64,000 bases of DNA from Jannaschia donghaensis (GTDB lineage Bacteria > Pseudomonadota > Alphaproteobacteria > Rhodobacterales > Rhodobacteraceae): NCBI RefSeq assembly GCF_001403795.1, contig NZ_CXSU01000005.1, positions 273,792 to 337,791 of the forward strand. Direction: 5' to 3'. Each line of letters opens with the position of its first letter. Positions within the stretch are counted from its first letter, which is position 1. The notes below the pieces were generated by a model. That model was not told the origin of the DNA, did no database searches, and was given only the letters and a program-made list of their open reading frames with translations. The position numbers were made by a program, and so were the translations under genes. Below, piece by piece: positions 1 to 8,885 of this stretch.

Positions 1-263
1 ACCATGTGCTTTCCGTCGAAAGCGTCGGGGTCTTTAAACCCGACGCGCGCGTCTACGACATGGTGGGCCGGGCCTTCGGCTGCGAGGCGGGCAACGTCCT
101 GTTCGTGTCGTCGAACGGTTGGGACGCGGCGGCGGCGACGGGATATGGGTTCACCACCGTCTGGGTCAATCGTGGTGGTCTGCCGATGGACAATCTGCCG
201 TGGACACCGGCGCATGTGCTGACCGATCTGACCGGCATCCCCGACCTGGTCGGGAGCCTTTAG
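1..263 (+). CDS. (S)-2-haloacid dehalogenase, type II (C-terminal part)
   Basis: The reading frame is open from the window edge to a TAG at 261-263, so only about the last 87 residues are present. They carry the type II haloacid dehalogenase pattern LSVESVGVFKPDARVY, then FVSSNGWDAAAATGYGF (conserved serine, asparagine and aspartate region of HAD motifs III/IV) and WVNRGG near the end. The family hydrolyses L-2-haloalkanoates to D-2-hydroxyacids in the cytoplasm. An in-frame GTG at 6 is not the true start, because similarity continues upstream. The next gene starts at the very next base, which suggests co-transcription. Physiological substrate is unknown. Confidence 0.85.
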   Translation, partial: HVLSVESVGVFKPDARVYDMVGRAFGCEAGNVLFVSSNGWDAAAATGYGFTTVWVNRGGLPMDNLPWTPAHVLTDLTGIPDLVGSL

Positions 264-1088
264 ATGCCGGAGTACAAATCCTCGGACAACCTGCGCCTGT
301 GGTACGAGGATCAGGGGGAGGGGCAGCCGCTGCTGTGCCTGTCGGGCCTGACCCGCAACTCCACGGATTTCGATTACGTGCTGCCCTATCTGCTGGGTGA
401 ACACCGCGTCATCCGGCCCGATTACCGCGGTCGGGGCAAGTCGCAGCGATCGCCCGACTGGCGGACCTATACCATCCCGACCGAGGCGCGGGACGTGATC
501 GAATTGCTCGACCACCTGGGCATCGACCGCGCGCCGATCATCGGCACGTCGCGGGGCGGACTGATCGCGATGGCCTTGGCGCTGATGGCCAAGGATCGTC
601 TGGGCGGTTTGTGTCTGGTGGACATCGGCCCCGACATCGCGCCCGAGGGGATGGACGTCATCAAGGACTACGTCGGGCAACCGCCCACGGCCCGCAACCT
701 GGAGGAAGCCGCGCTGATGCGCGCGACCCTGATGACCGGCTTTGCCAATGTCCGGCCCGAGCGTTGGCGCGACGAGGTCGAAAGACACTACCGCGAAACG
801 GACGAGGGTCTGGTCATCAATTACGACGCCAAGCTGCGCGATGCCGTGCTCGACGCACTGGAGCAGCCCGCGCCGGACCTTTGGCCGCTGTTCGATGCGC
901 TGGAAGGTTTGCCGCTGGCGTGCATCCGGGGGGCGAATTCCGACCTTCTGACCCAAGTGACCCTGGCCGAGATGCAGCGCCGTCGCCCCGACATGATCGT
1001 GGCGAACGTGCCCGACCGGGGCCACGTGCCGTTCCTGGACGAAGCCGAAGCGTTGGAGGCCCTGAACGAATGGACGATGTTGATCTAG
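264..1088 (+). CDS. alpha/beta hydrolase
   Basis: A 274-residue alpha/beta-hydrolase-fold protein. The nucleophile elbow G-T-S-R-G puts Ser at residue 96; the likely acid is Asp227 (RGANSDLL) and the base His254 (PDRGHVPFLDE). The oxyanion strand LLCLSGLTRNS lies near residue 25. There is no signal peptide, so it should be cytoplasmic. ATG directly follows the TAG of the haloacid dehalogenase gene, and the 3' end overlaps the dehydratase gene by 19 bases, so the three genes look like one operon. Substrate cannot be read from sequence; esterase, lactonase and C-C hydrolase are all possible. Confidence 0.85.
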   Translation: MPEYKSSDNLRLWYEDQGEGQPLLCLSGLTRNSTDFDYVLPYLLGEHRVIRPDYRGRGKSQRSPDWRTYTIPTEARDVIELLDHLGIDRAPIIGTSRGGLIAMALALMAKDRLGGLCLVDIGPDIAPEGMDVIKDYVGQPPTARNLEEAALMRATLMTGFANVRPERWRDEVERHYRETDEGLVINYDAKLRDAVLDALEQPAPDLWPLFDALEGLPLACIRGANSDLLTQVTLAEMQRRRPDMIVANVPDRGHVPFLDEAEALEALNEWTMLI

Positions 1089-2002
1089 ACGCCATCCGCG
1101 CCGCCGCTGGCCGGATCGCCGGACACGCGGTGCGCACGCCGTTGCTGAATGCGCCGACGCTGGACGCGGCGTTTGGGCGGCGGATCTACGTCAAGGCAGA
1201 GTGTCTGCAGCGGACCGGCAGTTTCAAGTTCCGCGGGGCTTATAACACGCTTTGCCAGATCGATGGCGACGTCGTCGCCTACTCCTCGGGCAACCACGCG
1301 CAGGGCGTGGCCCATGCCGCGCAGCTTCTGGGCAAGCGCGCGACGATCGTCATGCCGTCCGACGCGCCTGCCGTGAAGGTCGCGAACACACGCGGCTATG
1401 GCGCAGAGGTTGTGCTTTATGATCGCGCCGGAGAGAGCCGGGAGGAGATCGGCGAGCGTCTGGTGTCCGAACGCGGGCTGACACTGGTGCGGCCCTATGA
1501 TGACGTGCGCGTCATCGCAGGGCAGGGGACCTGCGGGCTGGAGATTGCCGACGACCTGCCCGAAGATGTCACGGAGGTGATCGTCTGTTGCGGCGGTGGG
1601 GGGCTGACGTCGGGTGTGGCACTGGCGCTGGAGGTGCGGGCGACGGTCATTCCGGCGGAACCCGAGGGGTTCGACGACGTCGCGCGGTCGTTGCGCGCGG
1701 GCGCGCGTCAGACCAACGATGCGGCCACCGGCTCCCTGTGCGATGCGATCCTGACGCCGTCGCCCGGAGAGATCACGTTTCCCATCATGGCCCGCCTTTG
1801 CGCGCCCGGTCTGGTCGTCACCGACGCGGAGGCGTTGCGCGCCATGGCGCTGGCCTGGCAGCATCTGCGCATCGTGTTGGAGCCGGGCGGGGCGGCTGCG
1901 CTGGCGGCGGGATTGTTTCACCATGACGGGGACGTGGCCGTGGTGGCGTCGGGTGGAAACGTCGACGCTCAGGTGTTCAGGGAAGCCCTCAGCGATCTCT
2001 GA
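1070..2002 (+). CDS. PLP-dependent threonine/serine dehydratase family protein
   Basis: A 310-residue fold-type II PLP enzyme. The cofactor lysine is Lys53 in GSFKFRGAYN, the SSGNHAQG substrate loop follows near residue 72, and the glycine-rich phosphate loop CCGGGGLTSG is at 173-182. These are hallmarks of serine/threonine deaminases and racemases (IlvA/TdcB/serine racemase group). It lacks the ACT regulatory domain of biosynthetic IlvA, so a catabolic dehydratase or related lyase/racemase is more likely. I chose the ATG at 1070, which overlaps the hydrolase gene by 19 bases. The same frame is open further upstream, but that part is a shadow of the hydrolase. Its end overlaps the convergent MFS gene by 34 bases. 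Confidence 0.85.
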   Translation: MDDVDLDAIRAAAGRIAGHAVRTPLLNAPTLDAAFGRRIYVKAECLQRTGSFKFRGAYNTLCQIDGDVVAYSSGNHAQGVAHAAQLLGKRATIVMPSDAPAVKVANTRGYGAEVVLYDRAGESREEIGERLVSERGLTLVRPYDDVRVIAGQGTCGLEIADDLPEDVTEVIVCCGGGGLTSGVALALEVRATVIPAEPEGFDDVARSLRAGARQTNDAATGSLCDAILTPSPGEITFPIMARLCAPGLVVTDAEALRAMALAWQHLRIVLEPGGAAALAAGLFHHDGDVAVVASGGNVDAQVFREALSDL

Positions 2003-3174
2003 CCCCGGTAGAGAAGACCGGCCACCACCATCAAACCACAGGCAGCAAGGAACGGCGCGCCGGGAAAGTGCCGGTCACCGTCGGTCGCGATGTTGAAGAT
2101 GCGCGTCATCAACAACGGAGAGACGATGGCGGCCACGGCGGTGATCGACGCCAGCACGCCCTGCAATTCGCCCTGCGCGTCATCCGCGGTGACGCGGCTG
2201 GCGATGCCTTTGATCGCAGGCTCCACCACCGCGCCCAAGGCCGAAAAGGGTGTGAGCAGGAGCATCAGCCAGCCATAGGGCACGAAAGCGACGCACAGCA
2301 GGATCACGGCGTTATAGGGCAGGAACCAGCGTAGCGTGGCGCGTTCGCCCAGGCGCGGAATGATCCACCGGATCAGAACGCCCTGCACCACGACCATCGA
2401 TGTGCCGTAGACGGCCAGCGATGCACCGACCATGCGTTCGCCCCAACCGAAAGCGGATTGCGTGAAATAGGCCCAGATCGCCGGATAGACCCAATTCGCC
2501 ACCTGATAGAAAAAGAACACCAGAAGCAGCGCGCCCAGCCCCGGCAGCGCGGTCACCGCGCGCAGGCCACCCAGCGGGTTGGCGCGGGCAAGGTTGAACG
2601 GCCGCCGCTGCTTGATCGTTTCCGGCAGGACGAAAAGGCCCAGCGTCAGGTTCGCCCCCGACAGGATCGCCGCCGCCCAGAACGGCGCGCGCGGTCCCCA
2701 CTCCGCCAGCAGTCCACCCATCGCCGGTCCCAGGACGAAGCCCGCCCCAAAGGCCGCAGATACCAGGCCGAAATTCGCGGCCTTCTTTTCGGGTGGCGAT
2801 ATGTCGGCCATGAAGGCAAAGGCCGTCGACATGGTGGCCGCCGCGATGCCCGCGATGATCCGGCCCAGCAACAGCAGCCAGATCGTATGGGCAAAGGCCA
2901 TCAGGATATAATCGAGGAAGATCACCGCCATCGACAGCAGCAGCACGGGACGTCGCCCGAACCGGTCGGACAGGTTGCCGATCGTGGGCGAGAAGAGAAA
3001 CTGCATCAGCGCATAGGTCGACGCCAGCAGGCCACCCCAAAGCGCCGCCTGGCTGAGATCTGTCCCCTGAACTTCCTTCAGCAAGGCGGGCATCACCGGC
3101 AGGATCAGACCGATGCCCATCGCTTCGATCACGATGGTCACAAGGATGAAGACGACGGGAAGGCGCGGTGTCAT
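1969..3174 (-). CDS. MFS transporter, TetA-like efflux family
   Basis: A 401-residue major facilitator protein with about twelve hydrophobic segments. N-terminal VIEAMGIGLILPVMP is typical of TCR/Tet-type drug-proton antiporters, and loop 2-3 carries motif A as GNLSDRFGRRPVLL. It is an inner-membrane exporter, probably of drugs or metabolites; the substrate cannot be inferred. The stop codon lies inside the convergent dehydratase gene (34-base tail-to-tail overlap). No regulator gene is adjacent. Confidence 0.85.
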   Translation of the reverse strand: MTPRLPVVFILVTIVIEAMGIGLILPVMPALLKEVQGTDLSQAALWGGLLASTYALMQFLFSPTIGNLSDRFGRRPVLLLSMAVIFLDYILMAFAHTIWLLLLGRIIAGIAAATMSTAFAFMADISPPEKKAANFGLVSAAFGAGFVLGPAMGGLLAEWGPRAPFWAAAILSGANLTLGLFVLPETIKQRRPFNLARANPLGGLRAVTALPGLGALLLVFFFYQVANWVYPAIWAYFTQSAFGWGERMVGASLAVYGTSMVVVQGVLIRWIIPRLGERATLRWFLPYNAVILLCVAFVPYGWLMLLLTPFSALGAVVEPAIKGIASRVTADDAQGELQGVLASITAVAAIVSPLLMTRIFNIATDGDRHFPGAPFLAACGLMVVAGLLYRGQRSLRASLNT

Positions 3175-3253
3175 CCGCGGACCCTATCGACGACATCGGG
3201 GGGTGTCTGCCCCCGGCGCGACTGCCGTCGGGAGAGGGGTGCCGCCGCGCCGC

Positions 3254-4537
3254 TCACGCCCTGACGGCGGCGGCGAAGCGGCGCGCCTGGGCCGGGGCCT
3301 CGCCCCATTGTGCTTCGGGCGCGAAATCGGCGTCCGGCAGGCCCGACATCTCGATCAAGGACCCACCGTTTTCACGAATTTCGGCGATCCAGGATTTGAC
3401 CTGCGCCTGCGCTTCGGGGCGCGGCAAATCGAGGGCGAAGCTGATCGCCTCCGCATGGATCAGGCCCGAAGGATCGTCCAGCGGTGCCCGCAGTTGCGCA
3501 GCGTCGGGGATGATCGTCATCCCATTGAGAAGTGTCAGCGCGCGGGCCGTCGCGGTCACCAGCTGCGGCAGGGCCAGCCATTCGGCGAACCACTCCGATC
3601 CGTCGCGGTGATCCCAAGGCGTGCTAGACAACGCTTGTGTCAGGGCCAGCCCGTGCCACGCCAGCGCGCGGATTTGGCTGGGTGCGACCGGATTCGCCTT
3701 CTGCGGCATGGTCGAAGACGCGCCTGCCCCGCCCAATGTGACCGACCCATCGCGGGTCAGCAGCATCAGATCGGTGGCGCATTTATCGAGTGCGGCCAAC
3801 GTCTGGCCCAGCCAGCCGGCCAGCGCCCGCATATGGCTGCGGTCCGCATGGGGGCTGCCGATGGGATCTGACAGGCCCAGCCCGCGGGCCAGATCGGCGC
3901 GGATCGTGGGGCCCGCATCGCCCATCGCCGAAAGGGTGCCCCCCGCCCCGTGCAGCGTCACGATCTGGACCAGATCGCGGATGCGGGCGAGGTCGGCTAG
4001 TTGGACCAGCAGACCCTGACCCCATATCGCGACCGTGGCCCCGAAGGTCGTCGGCGTCGCCACTTGCCCATAAGTGCGCGCGGCCATCGGCGTTTCGGCG
4101 TGGGCGTCGGCCAGGTCGGCAAGACCGTTCAGCGCGGCCTCCAGCCGGTCGGAGATCAGGCCAAGCGCCTGGCGCAGCCGCAGCGCCAACCCGGTGTCGA
4201 TGATGTCCTGACTGGTCGCCCCATGGTGCAGCCATTGTGCGTGTTCGGGGGCCTGCATCTCGGACCGGACAGCCACCACGAGGGCGGGGATGCAGACGCC
4301 GTTGCGCGCCGTGTCTGCGGCCAGGGCACCGGGATCGATCTGGATCTCCAGCATCGCACGATGGATCGCTTCGGCGCTGTCGTGGGGGATCAGTCCATGG
4401 GCGGCCTGCGCACGCGCCAAGGCCCCCCAGATGATGAGCATCGCACGGAGTTCCGCGCTGTCCGAAAACAGGCGGGCGATGTCGACATCGGCGAAGGCGC
4501 GACCCTGCAGCGCGCTGTCGAAGGGGGTGATGCTCAC
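3254..4537 (-). CDS. pcaB: 3-carboxy-cis,cis-muconate cycloisomerase
   Basis: A 427-residue member of the fumarase/aspartase superfamily. The signature AGASSTMPQKANP is at residues 271-283 and HGATSQDIIDT at 105-115, both typical of PcaB. It converts 3-carboxy-cis,cis-muconate to 4-carboxymuconolactone in the protocatechuate branch of the beta-ketoadipate pathway. The GTG start at 4537 overlaps the stop of the upstream pcaD by four bases (GTGA); the frame is open further upstream, but that is pcaD shadow. The context pobA-pcaD-pcaB supports the name over adenylosuccinate lyase or argininosuccinate lyase. Confidence 0.9.
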   Translation of the reverse strand: MSITPFDSALQGRAFADVDIARLFSDSAELRAMLIIWGALARAQAAHGLIPHDSAEAIHRAMLEIQIDPGALAADTARNGVCIPALVVAVRSEMQAPEHAQWLHHGATSQDIIDTGLALRLRQALGLISDRLEAALNGLADLADAHAETPMAARTYGQVATPTTFGATVAIWGQGLLVQLADLARIRDLVQIVTLHGAGGTLSAMGDAGPTIRADLARGLGLSDPIGSPHADRSHMRALAGWLGQTLAALDKCATDLMLLTRDGSVTLGGAGASSTMPQKANPVAPSQIRALAWHGLALTQALSSTPWDHRDGSEWFAEWLALPQLVTATARALTLLNGMTIIPDAAQLRAPLDDPSGLIHAEAISFALDLPRPEAQAQVKSWIAEIRENGGSLIEMSGLPDADFAPEAQWGEAPAQARRFAAAVRA

Positions 4538-5304
4538 AAAAACTCCGTCAGGATGCGCGCGTATTCGGCGGGGTTTTCGACGCATGGAATGTGACCCGCG
4601 CGCCGGATCAGCGCGAATTTCGAACCGGGGATCAGATCCGCCGTCTCGCGCACGAGGTCGGGAGGGGTGGAGGCATCCTCGGGTCCGGCGATGGCCAGCG
4701 TCGGCAGGCGCAGACCGCTGGTCGAGGTATAGAAATCGGTGCCACTGATCGCGGCGCAGCATCCGGCATAACCCTCGGGCGAGACGTCGCAGAACCGCGC
4801 CCGCCAGATCGCCAGCTTAGGCGTGGCGCGAAAGTCGCGGCCGAACCAGCGCTCCATCACGCCGTCGGCGATGGCGGCCATTCCCCGCGCCCGCACGGTG
4901 GCGATTCGGTCGTCCCAGAAGGCCGGCGTACCGATCTTGGCGGCGGTGTTCGACAAGACCATCCGCGCGATCAGATCCGGGCGCTTGACCGCCAGACCCT
5001 GCGCGATCATCCCCCCGACGCTGAGGCCGACGAAGGTGACGCCGGCAACGTCCAGATGGTCCATCACCGCTTCGGCGTCCGACACGAGCGTGCCCATGGA
5101 ATAAGGACCGTCGGGCACGTCGGACTGCCCGTGGCCGCGTTTGTCGTAGCGCACGACGCGCAGACCCGTGGGCAGCAGCGGCAGGATCGCATCCCAAAGC
5201 CGCATGTCCGTTCCCAACGAATTGGCGAAGACGACGACAGGCCCGTCGCGGGGGCCTTCGTCCGAGACATGAAGGCGGCAGCCGTCTTTCATCGTCACGA
5301 CCAT
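4534..5304 (-). CDS. pcaD: 3-oxoadipate enol-lactonase
   Basis: A 256-residue alpha/beta hydrolase. The nucleophile Ser95 is in G-L-S-V-G and the catalytic His238 is in RAGHIPCVENP. PcaD hydrolyses 3-oxoadipate enol-lactone to 3-oxoadipate. The chosen ATG at 5304 shares one base with the pobA stop (TGATG) and gives the usual family length; an internal ATG four codons later is the alternative. Its end overlaps the pcaB start, so pobA, pcaD and pcaB should be translationally coupled. The lactone-forming partner pcaC and the ring-cleaving pcaHG are not in this window. Confidence 0.9.
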   Translation of the reverse strand: MVVTMKDGCRLHVSDEGPRDGPVVVFANSLGTDMRLWDAILPLLPTGLRVVRYDKRGHGQSDVPDGPYSMGTLVSDAEAVMDHLDVAGVTFVGLSVGGMIAQGLAVKRPDLIARMVLSNTAAKIGTPAFWDDRIATVRARGMAAIADGVMERWFGRDFRATPKLAIWRARFCDVSPEGYAGCCAAISGTDFYTSTSGLRLPTLAIAGPEDASTPPDLVRETADLIPGSKFALIRRAGHIPCVENPAEYARILTEFL

Positions 5305-6476
5305 CAAAACGGCAATCCCACATAGTTTTCGGCCATGACCGTCTGCGCCGCGCGGGAGCTTTCCAGATAATCGATCTCGGCCTGTTTCATGCGCTGGCCG
5401 AAATGGCCATCGTCGGGGAACCGGTGCATCAGCGTCGTGAACCACCAGCTGAAGCGCGTGGCCTTCCAGACGCGGGCCAAGGCGCGTTCGGAATATCGCG
5501 CGACCCCTTCATCGTCGCCTGCGTAATGCTCGATCAGTGCCTGGCTTAGATAATGCACGTCCGACACCGCCAGGTTCAGGCCCTTGGCCCCGGTTGGCGG
5601 CACGATATGGGCGGCGTCCCCGACCAGGAACAGGCGATTCCAGCGCATCGGCTCGGCCACGAAGGACCGCAGGGGCGCGATGCTCTTTTCGATGCTGGGG
5701 CCGGTTTCCATCGCTTGCGCGACATCATCGGGCAGGCGACGGCGCAATTCGTCCCAGAAGGCGTCATCGCTCCACTTGTCTAGCGGATCATCGACCGGGG
5801 CTTGGATGTAGTACCGGCTCAGCTGATCGTTGCGCATCGAGGCCAGCGCGAAGCCGCGGTCGTGATTGGCGTAGATGAGTTCGGGAGCGGCGGGTTTCGT
5901 CCGGCTCAAAATGCCCAGCCAGCCGAAGGGATAGACCTGCTCGGTCGTGCGCAGCACATCGTCGGGAATGGCCTTGCGACTGACACCGTGGAACCCGTCG
6001 CACCCGGCGATCCAATCGCAATCGACGCGATGCTGCGCTCCGTCGCGGCGGTAGGTGACGTGGGGCGTGCCGCCCGCATCGTGGATCGCGACATCCGCCG
6101 CATCGTGGATCACCGTGCCGCCCATCGCGTCGCGCGCGTCATAAAGGTCCTTGGTCACTTCGGTCTGGCCATAGACGATGACCTGCTTGCCGGTCATCGC
6201 CTGGAAATCGACACGGAAACCGCGATTGCGCGTGGCGACGTAGGTGCCGGAATGCACGAATCCTTCCGCGTCCATCCGTGCGCCCACGCCCGCATCGCGT
6301 AGCATCTGCATCGTGCCGCCCTCCAACACGCCGGCGCGGATACGACCGAGCACATAGTCCCGGTTGCGGCGTTCCAGGACGATCGTGTCGACGCCAGCGC
6401 GGTGCAAAATCTGCGACAGCAGCAGACCCGATGGCCCGCCCCCGATGATGCAGACCTGTGTGCGTGTCGTCGTCAT
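5304..6476 (-). CDS. pobA: 4-hydroxybenzoate 3-monooxygenase
   Basis: A 390-residue FAD aromatic hydroxylase of the usual PobA length. The N-terminal dinucleotide-binding motif IIGGGPSG is at residues 10-17, followed by LERRNRDYVLGRIRAGVLE, typical of 4-hydroxybenzoate hydroxylase, and the FAD ribityl motif LVGDAAHIVPPTGAKGLN. It makes protocatechuate from 4-hydroxybenzoate with NAD(P)H and O2. The start is the ATG at 6476; an ATG six codons upstream is possible. It heads the coupled pobA-pcaD-pcaB set and is divergent from the alcohol dehydrogenase across 126 bases. No PobR- or PcaQ-like regulator is adjacent. Confidence 0.93.
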   Translation of the reverse strand: MTTTRTQVCIIGGGPSGLLLSQILHRAGVDTIVLERRNRDYVLGRIRAGVLEGGTMQMLRDAGVGARMDAEGFVHSGTYVATRNRGFRVDFQAMTGKQVIVYGQTEVTKDLYDARDAMGGTVIHDAADVAIHDAGGTPHVTYRRDGAQHRVDCDWIAGCDGFHGVSRKAIPDDVLRTTEQVYPFGWLGILSRTKPAAPELIYANHDRGFALASMRNDQLSRYYIQAPVDDPLDKWSDDAFWDELRRRLPDDVAQAMETGPSIEKSIAPLRSFVAEPMRWNRLFLVGDAAHIVPPTGAKGLNLAVSDVHYLSQALIEHYAGDDEGVARYSERALARVWKATRFSWWFTTLMHRFPDDGHFGQRMKQAEIDYLESSRAAQTVMAENYVGLPF

Positions 6477-6602
6477 GCCGGTTCCCTTTCGCATCGTTCA
6501 TGGACCGGGCGGCGTACGGGGGGCAAGCGTCGCGGTGGCATGGGTTGCGCAGGTGCGTTCTGTATGCGCTGATTTACCGGACGGCCGAACGGAGAGAGAA
6601 CG

Positions 6603-7667
6603 ATGCGTCAGATCAAGGCGGCGGTGTGCCGGGACCACGGAACGCCGCTTTCGATCGAGACGGTGACCCTGCCCGACCCGGGCCCCGGCGCGGTCGAAGT
6701 GGAAATCGAGGCCTGCGCCATCTGCCATTCCGACATCACCTTCATCGACGGCGGTTGGGGCGGAAGCCTGCCTGCGGTCTACGGTCACGAAGCGGTTGGG
6801 CGCATCTCGGCCCTGGGACCGGAGGTGCGGGGATATGCGCTGGGCGATCGCGTTCTTGTCACCCTGATCCGGGCCTGCGGGGCCTGTCCGACCTGCGCGG
6901 GTGGTCGGCCCACGCAATGTGCCGACCCCGGCGATGGGCCGGGCCTGTCGGACGGGACGATCGTGGCGGCCATGAACTGCGGTGCCTTTGCCGAGGCGGT
7001 CGTGGTCGACGCCAGCCAGCTTGCCCCCGTCCCCGATACGCTGCCGGCCGAGGCGGCTTGCATCCTGTCGTGTGGGGTGGTCACCGGTCTTGGATCGGTC
7101 GTGAATACCGCGCGGGTCCGGCCCGGTGACTGGGTCGTGGTCATCGGCACCGGCGGCGTGGGTTTGAACGCGGTGCAGGCGGCGCGGCTTTCGGGGGCCG
7201 CGCGCATCGTGGCGGTGGATCTGACGCAGGACAAGCTTGACGCGGCCCGCGCGTTCGGCGCGACCGATCGCGTCCTGGCCGAAACGGATGGGCGGGCGGC
7301 GATGGAAGGGCTGGGCCGTCTGGCGGACCATGTTTTCGTGACCGTCGGCGCGGGCCCGGTGATCGACGGCGCGCTCGACTGGCTGGCGCCGCATGGCACG
7401 GCCTATCTGGTCGGGATGCCCCATGCCGGGACGGTCGGCCATTTCGATCCCGTCGCGGCCAGCTACTACGGCCAGGGTCTGCGGGGTACGCGGATGGGCG
7501 ATGTGGTTCTGGCGCGCGACATCCCGTGGCTGATCGACCTGCACGCGCAGGGTCGGTTGAAGCTGGAGGAGTTGGTGTCCGCAACCTTTCCGCTGGACCG
7601 GATCAACGACGCCATCGCCGCGACCCGCGCGGGGCAGGGGCGGCGCAACGTGGTGGTGATGACATGA
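6603..7667 (+). CDS. zinc-dependent alcohol dehydrogenase (MDR family)
   Basis: A 354-residue medium-chain dehydrogenase/reductase. Catalytic zinc ligands are visible as Cys41 (AICHSD) and His62-Glu63 (GHEAVG). Four structural-zinc cysteines occur at 92, 95, 98 and 106 (CGACPTCAGGRPTQC). The Rossmann motif GTGGVGLNAV follows near residue 180. It should oxidise an alcohol, or reduce an aldehyde, with NAD(P). The ATG follows a purine-rich GGAGAGA ribosome site. The 3' end overlaps the next gene as ATGA, so it forms a coupled pair with the enolase-superfamily gene. The actual alcohol is unknown. Confidence 0.85.
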   Translation: MRQIKAAVCRDHGTPLSIETVTLPDPGPGAVEVEIEACAICHSDITFIDGGWGGSLPAVYGHEAVGRISALGPEVRGYALGDRVLVTLIRACGACPTCAGGRPTQCADPGDGPGLSDGTIVAAMNCGAFAEAVVVDASQLAPVPDTLPAEAACILSCGVVTGLGSVVNTARVRPGDWVVVIGTGGVGLNAVQAARLSGAARIVAVDLTQDKLDAARAFGATDRVLAETDGRAAMEGLGRLADHVFVTVGAGPVIDGALDWLAPHGTAYLVGMPHAGTVGHFDPVAASYYGQGLRGTRMGDVVLARDIPWLIDLHAQGRLKLEELVSATFPLDRINDAIAATRAGQGRRNVVVMT

Positions 7668-8884
7668 AGCTTGCCGATCTGGAGATCTTCTTCGTCGCAC
7701 CACCGGCACCCGGTTGGGGCGGACGGTACTGGGTCATCCCGAAGCTGACGACGGCCTGCGGCATCGTGGGCTACGGCGAATGCTATGCCAGCGCGGTGGG
7801 TCCGACGGCAATGCGCGCGGTGATCGAGGATGTCTTCGCCCGCCATGTCGAGGGCGAGAACCCGGAGGACATCGAGCTGATGGCGCGCCGGGTCTGGGGC
7901 GCGGGCTTTACCGGGCGGCCCGACCCGACGGTCTGGGGGGCCTTCGCGGGGCTGGAAATCGCCTGCTGGGATATCCTGGGCAAGGCGCGCGACAGGCCGG
8001 TTTGGGCGTTGATGGGGGGGCGGCTGAACGAACGAGTCCGGGCCTACACGTATCTCTATCCAGATGCGGGCATGGGCGATACCTTCTGGACCGATCCAGA
8101 CATGCAGGCGCAGGTCGCTTCCGACCGCGTGGCCGAAGGATGGACGGCGGTAAAATTCGATCCCGCGGGGCCTTATACCATCTTCGGCGGCCACCAGCCG
8201 GCCGGCCGCGACATAACCCTGTCGGTGGAGATGTGTCGCGCCATCCGGGGGGCCGTGGGCGACCGGGCCGATCTGCTCTTCGGCACGCACGGCCAGTTCA
8301 CCGCGGCCGGTGCAATCCGCCTGGGGCGTGCCATCGCCGAATTCGACCCCCTGTGGTTCGAGGAACCGGTCCCCCCCGACACCCCCCACGCCATGGCGGA
8401 AGTCGTGCGCGCCGTCCCGATCCCGGTGGCGGGGGGCGAGCGGCTGTGCGGTCTGTCGGAATTCGCCACGCTTCTGCGTCTTGGCGGAGCGGCGATCGTG
8501 CAACCGGCGCTGGGGCGGTTGGGGGGACTGCTGGCCGGTCGCAAACTGGCGGCCTTGGCAGAAGGGTTCGCCGCGCAGGTGGCCCCGCATCTTTACTGTG
8601 GTCCGGTGGAATTCGCGGCGAACGTCGCGCTGGGCACCACGATCCCGAACCTGCTGATGGTCGAGGCGATCGAGTCGCCGTTCCATCACGCGCTGGGCGA
8701 CGGGCCTGTGGTCGAGGATGGCTATGTCATTCCGCCCGAGGCACCGGGTCTGGGCATCACCTTCGATGAGGATCTGGCCCGCGCGCATCCCTACACTGGG
8801 ACAGAACTGCATTTGGAGATGCAGGACACGCCTTGTGATTATGCCCGTGGCAATGCGTTTACCGGTGGGGCGAGCGACGGCTGA
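7664..8884 (+). CDS. mandelate racemase/muconate lactonizing enzyme family protein
   Basis: A 406-residue enolase-superfamily protein with an N-terminal capping domain and a TIM barrel. Lys164 (AVKFD), His209 (GTHGQFT), the ligand-like glutamates 233/234 (WFEEPVPPD) and 259 (GGERL), and His309 (APHLYCGP) fit sugar-acid dehydratases such as galactonate dehydratase. The position that normally provides the first magnesium-ligand Asp is Gly207. The start is the ATG at 7664, overlapping the dehydrogenase stop (ATGA); the frame is open upstream but only as shadow. With the dehydrogenase it may form a small sugar-alcohol or sugar-acid route. Substrate unknown. Confidence 0.8.
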   Translation: MKLADLEIFFVAPPAPGWGGRYWVIPKLTTACGIVGYGECYASAVGPTAMRAVIEDVFARHVEGENPEDIELMARRVWGAGFTGRPDPTVWGAFAGLEIACWDILGKARDRPVWALMGGRLNERVRAYTYLYPDAGMGDTFWTDPDMQAQVASDRVAEGWTAVKFDPAGPYTIFGGHQPAGRDITLSVEMCRAIRGAVGDRADLLFGTHGQFTAAGAIRLGRAIAEFDPLWFEEPVPPDTPHAMAEVVRAVPIPVAGGERLCGLSEFATLLRLGGAAIVQPALGRLGGLLAGRKLAALAEGFAAQVAPHLYCGPVEFAANVALGTTIPNLLMVEAIESPFHHALGDGPVVEDGYVIPPEAPGLGITFDEDLARAHPYTGTELHLEMQDTPCDYARGNAFTGGASDG

Positions 8885-8885
8885 C

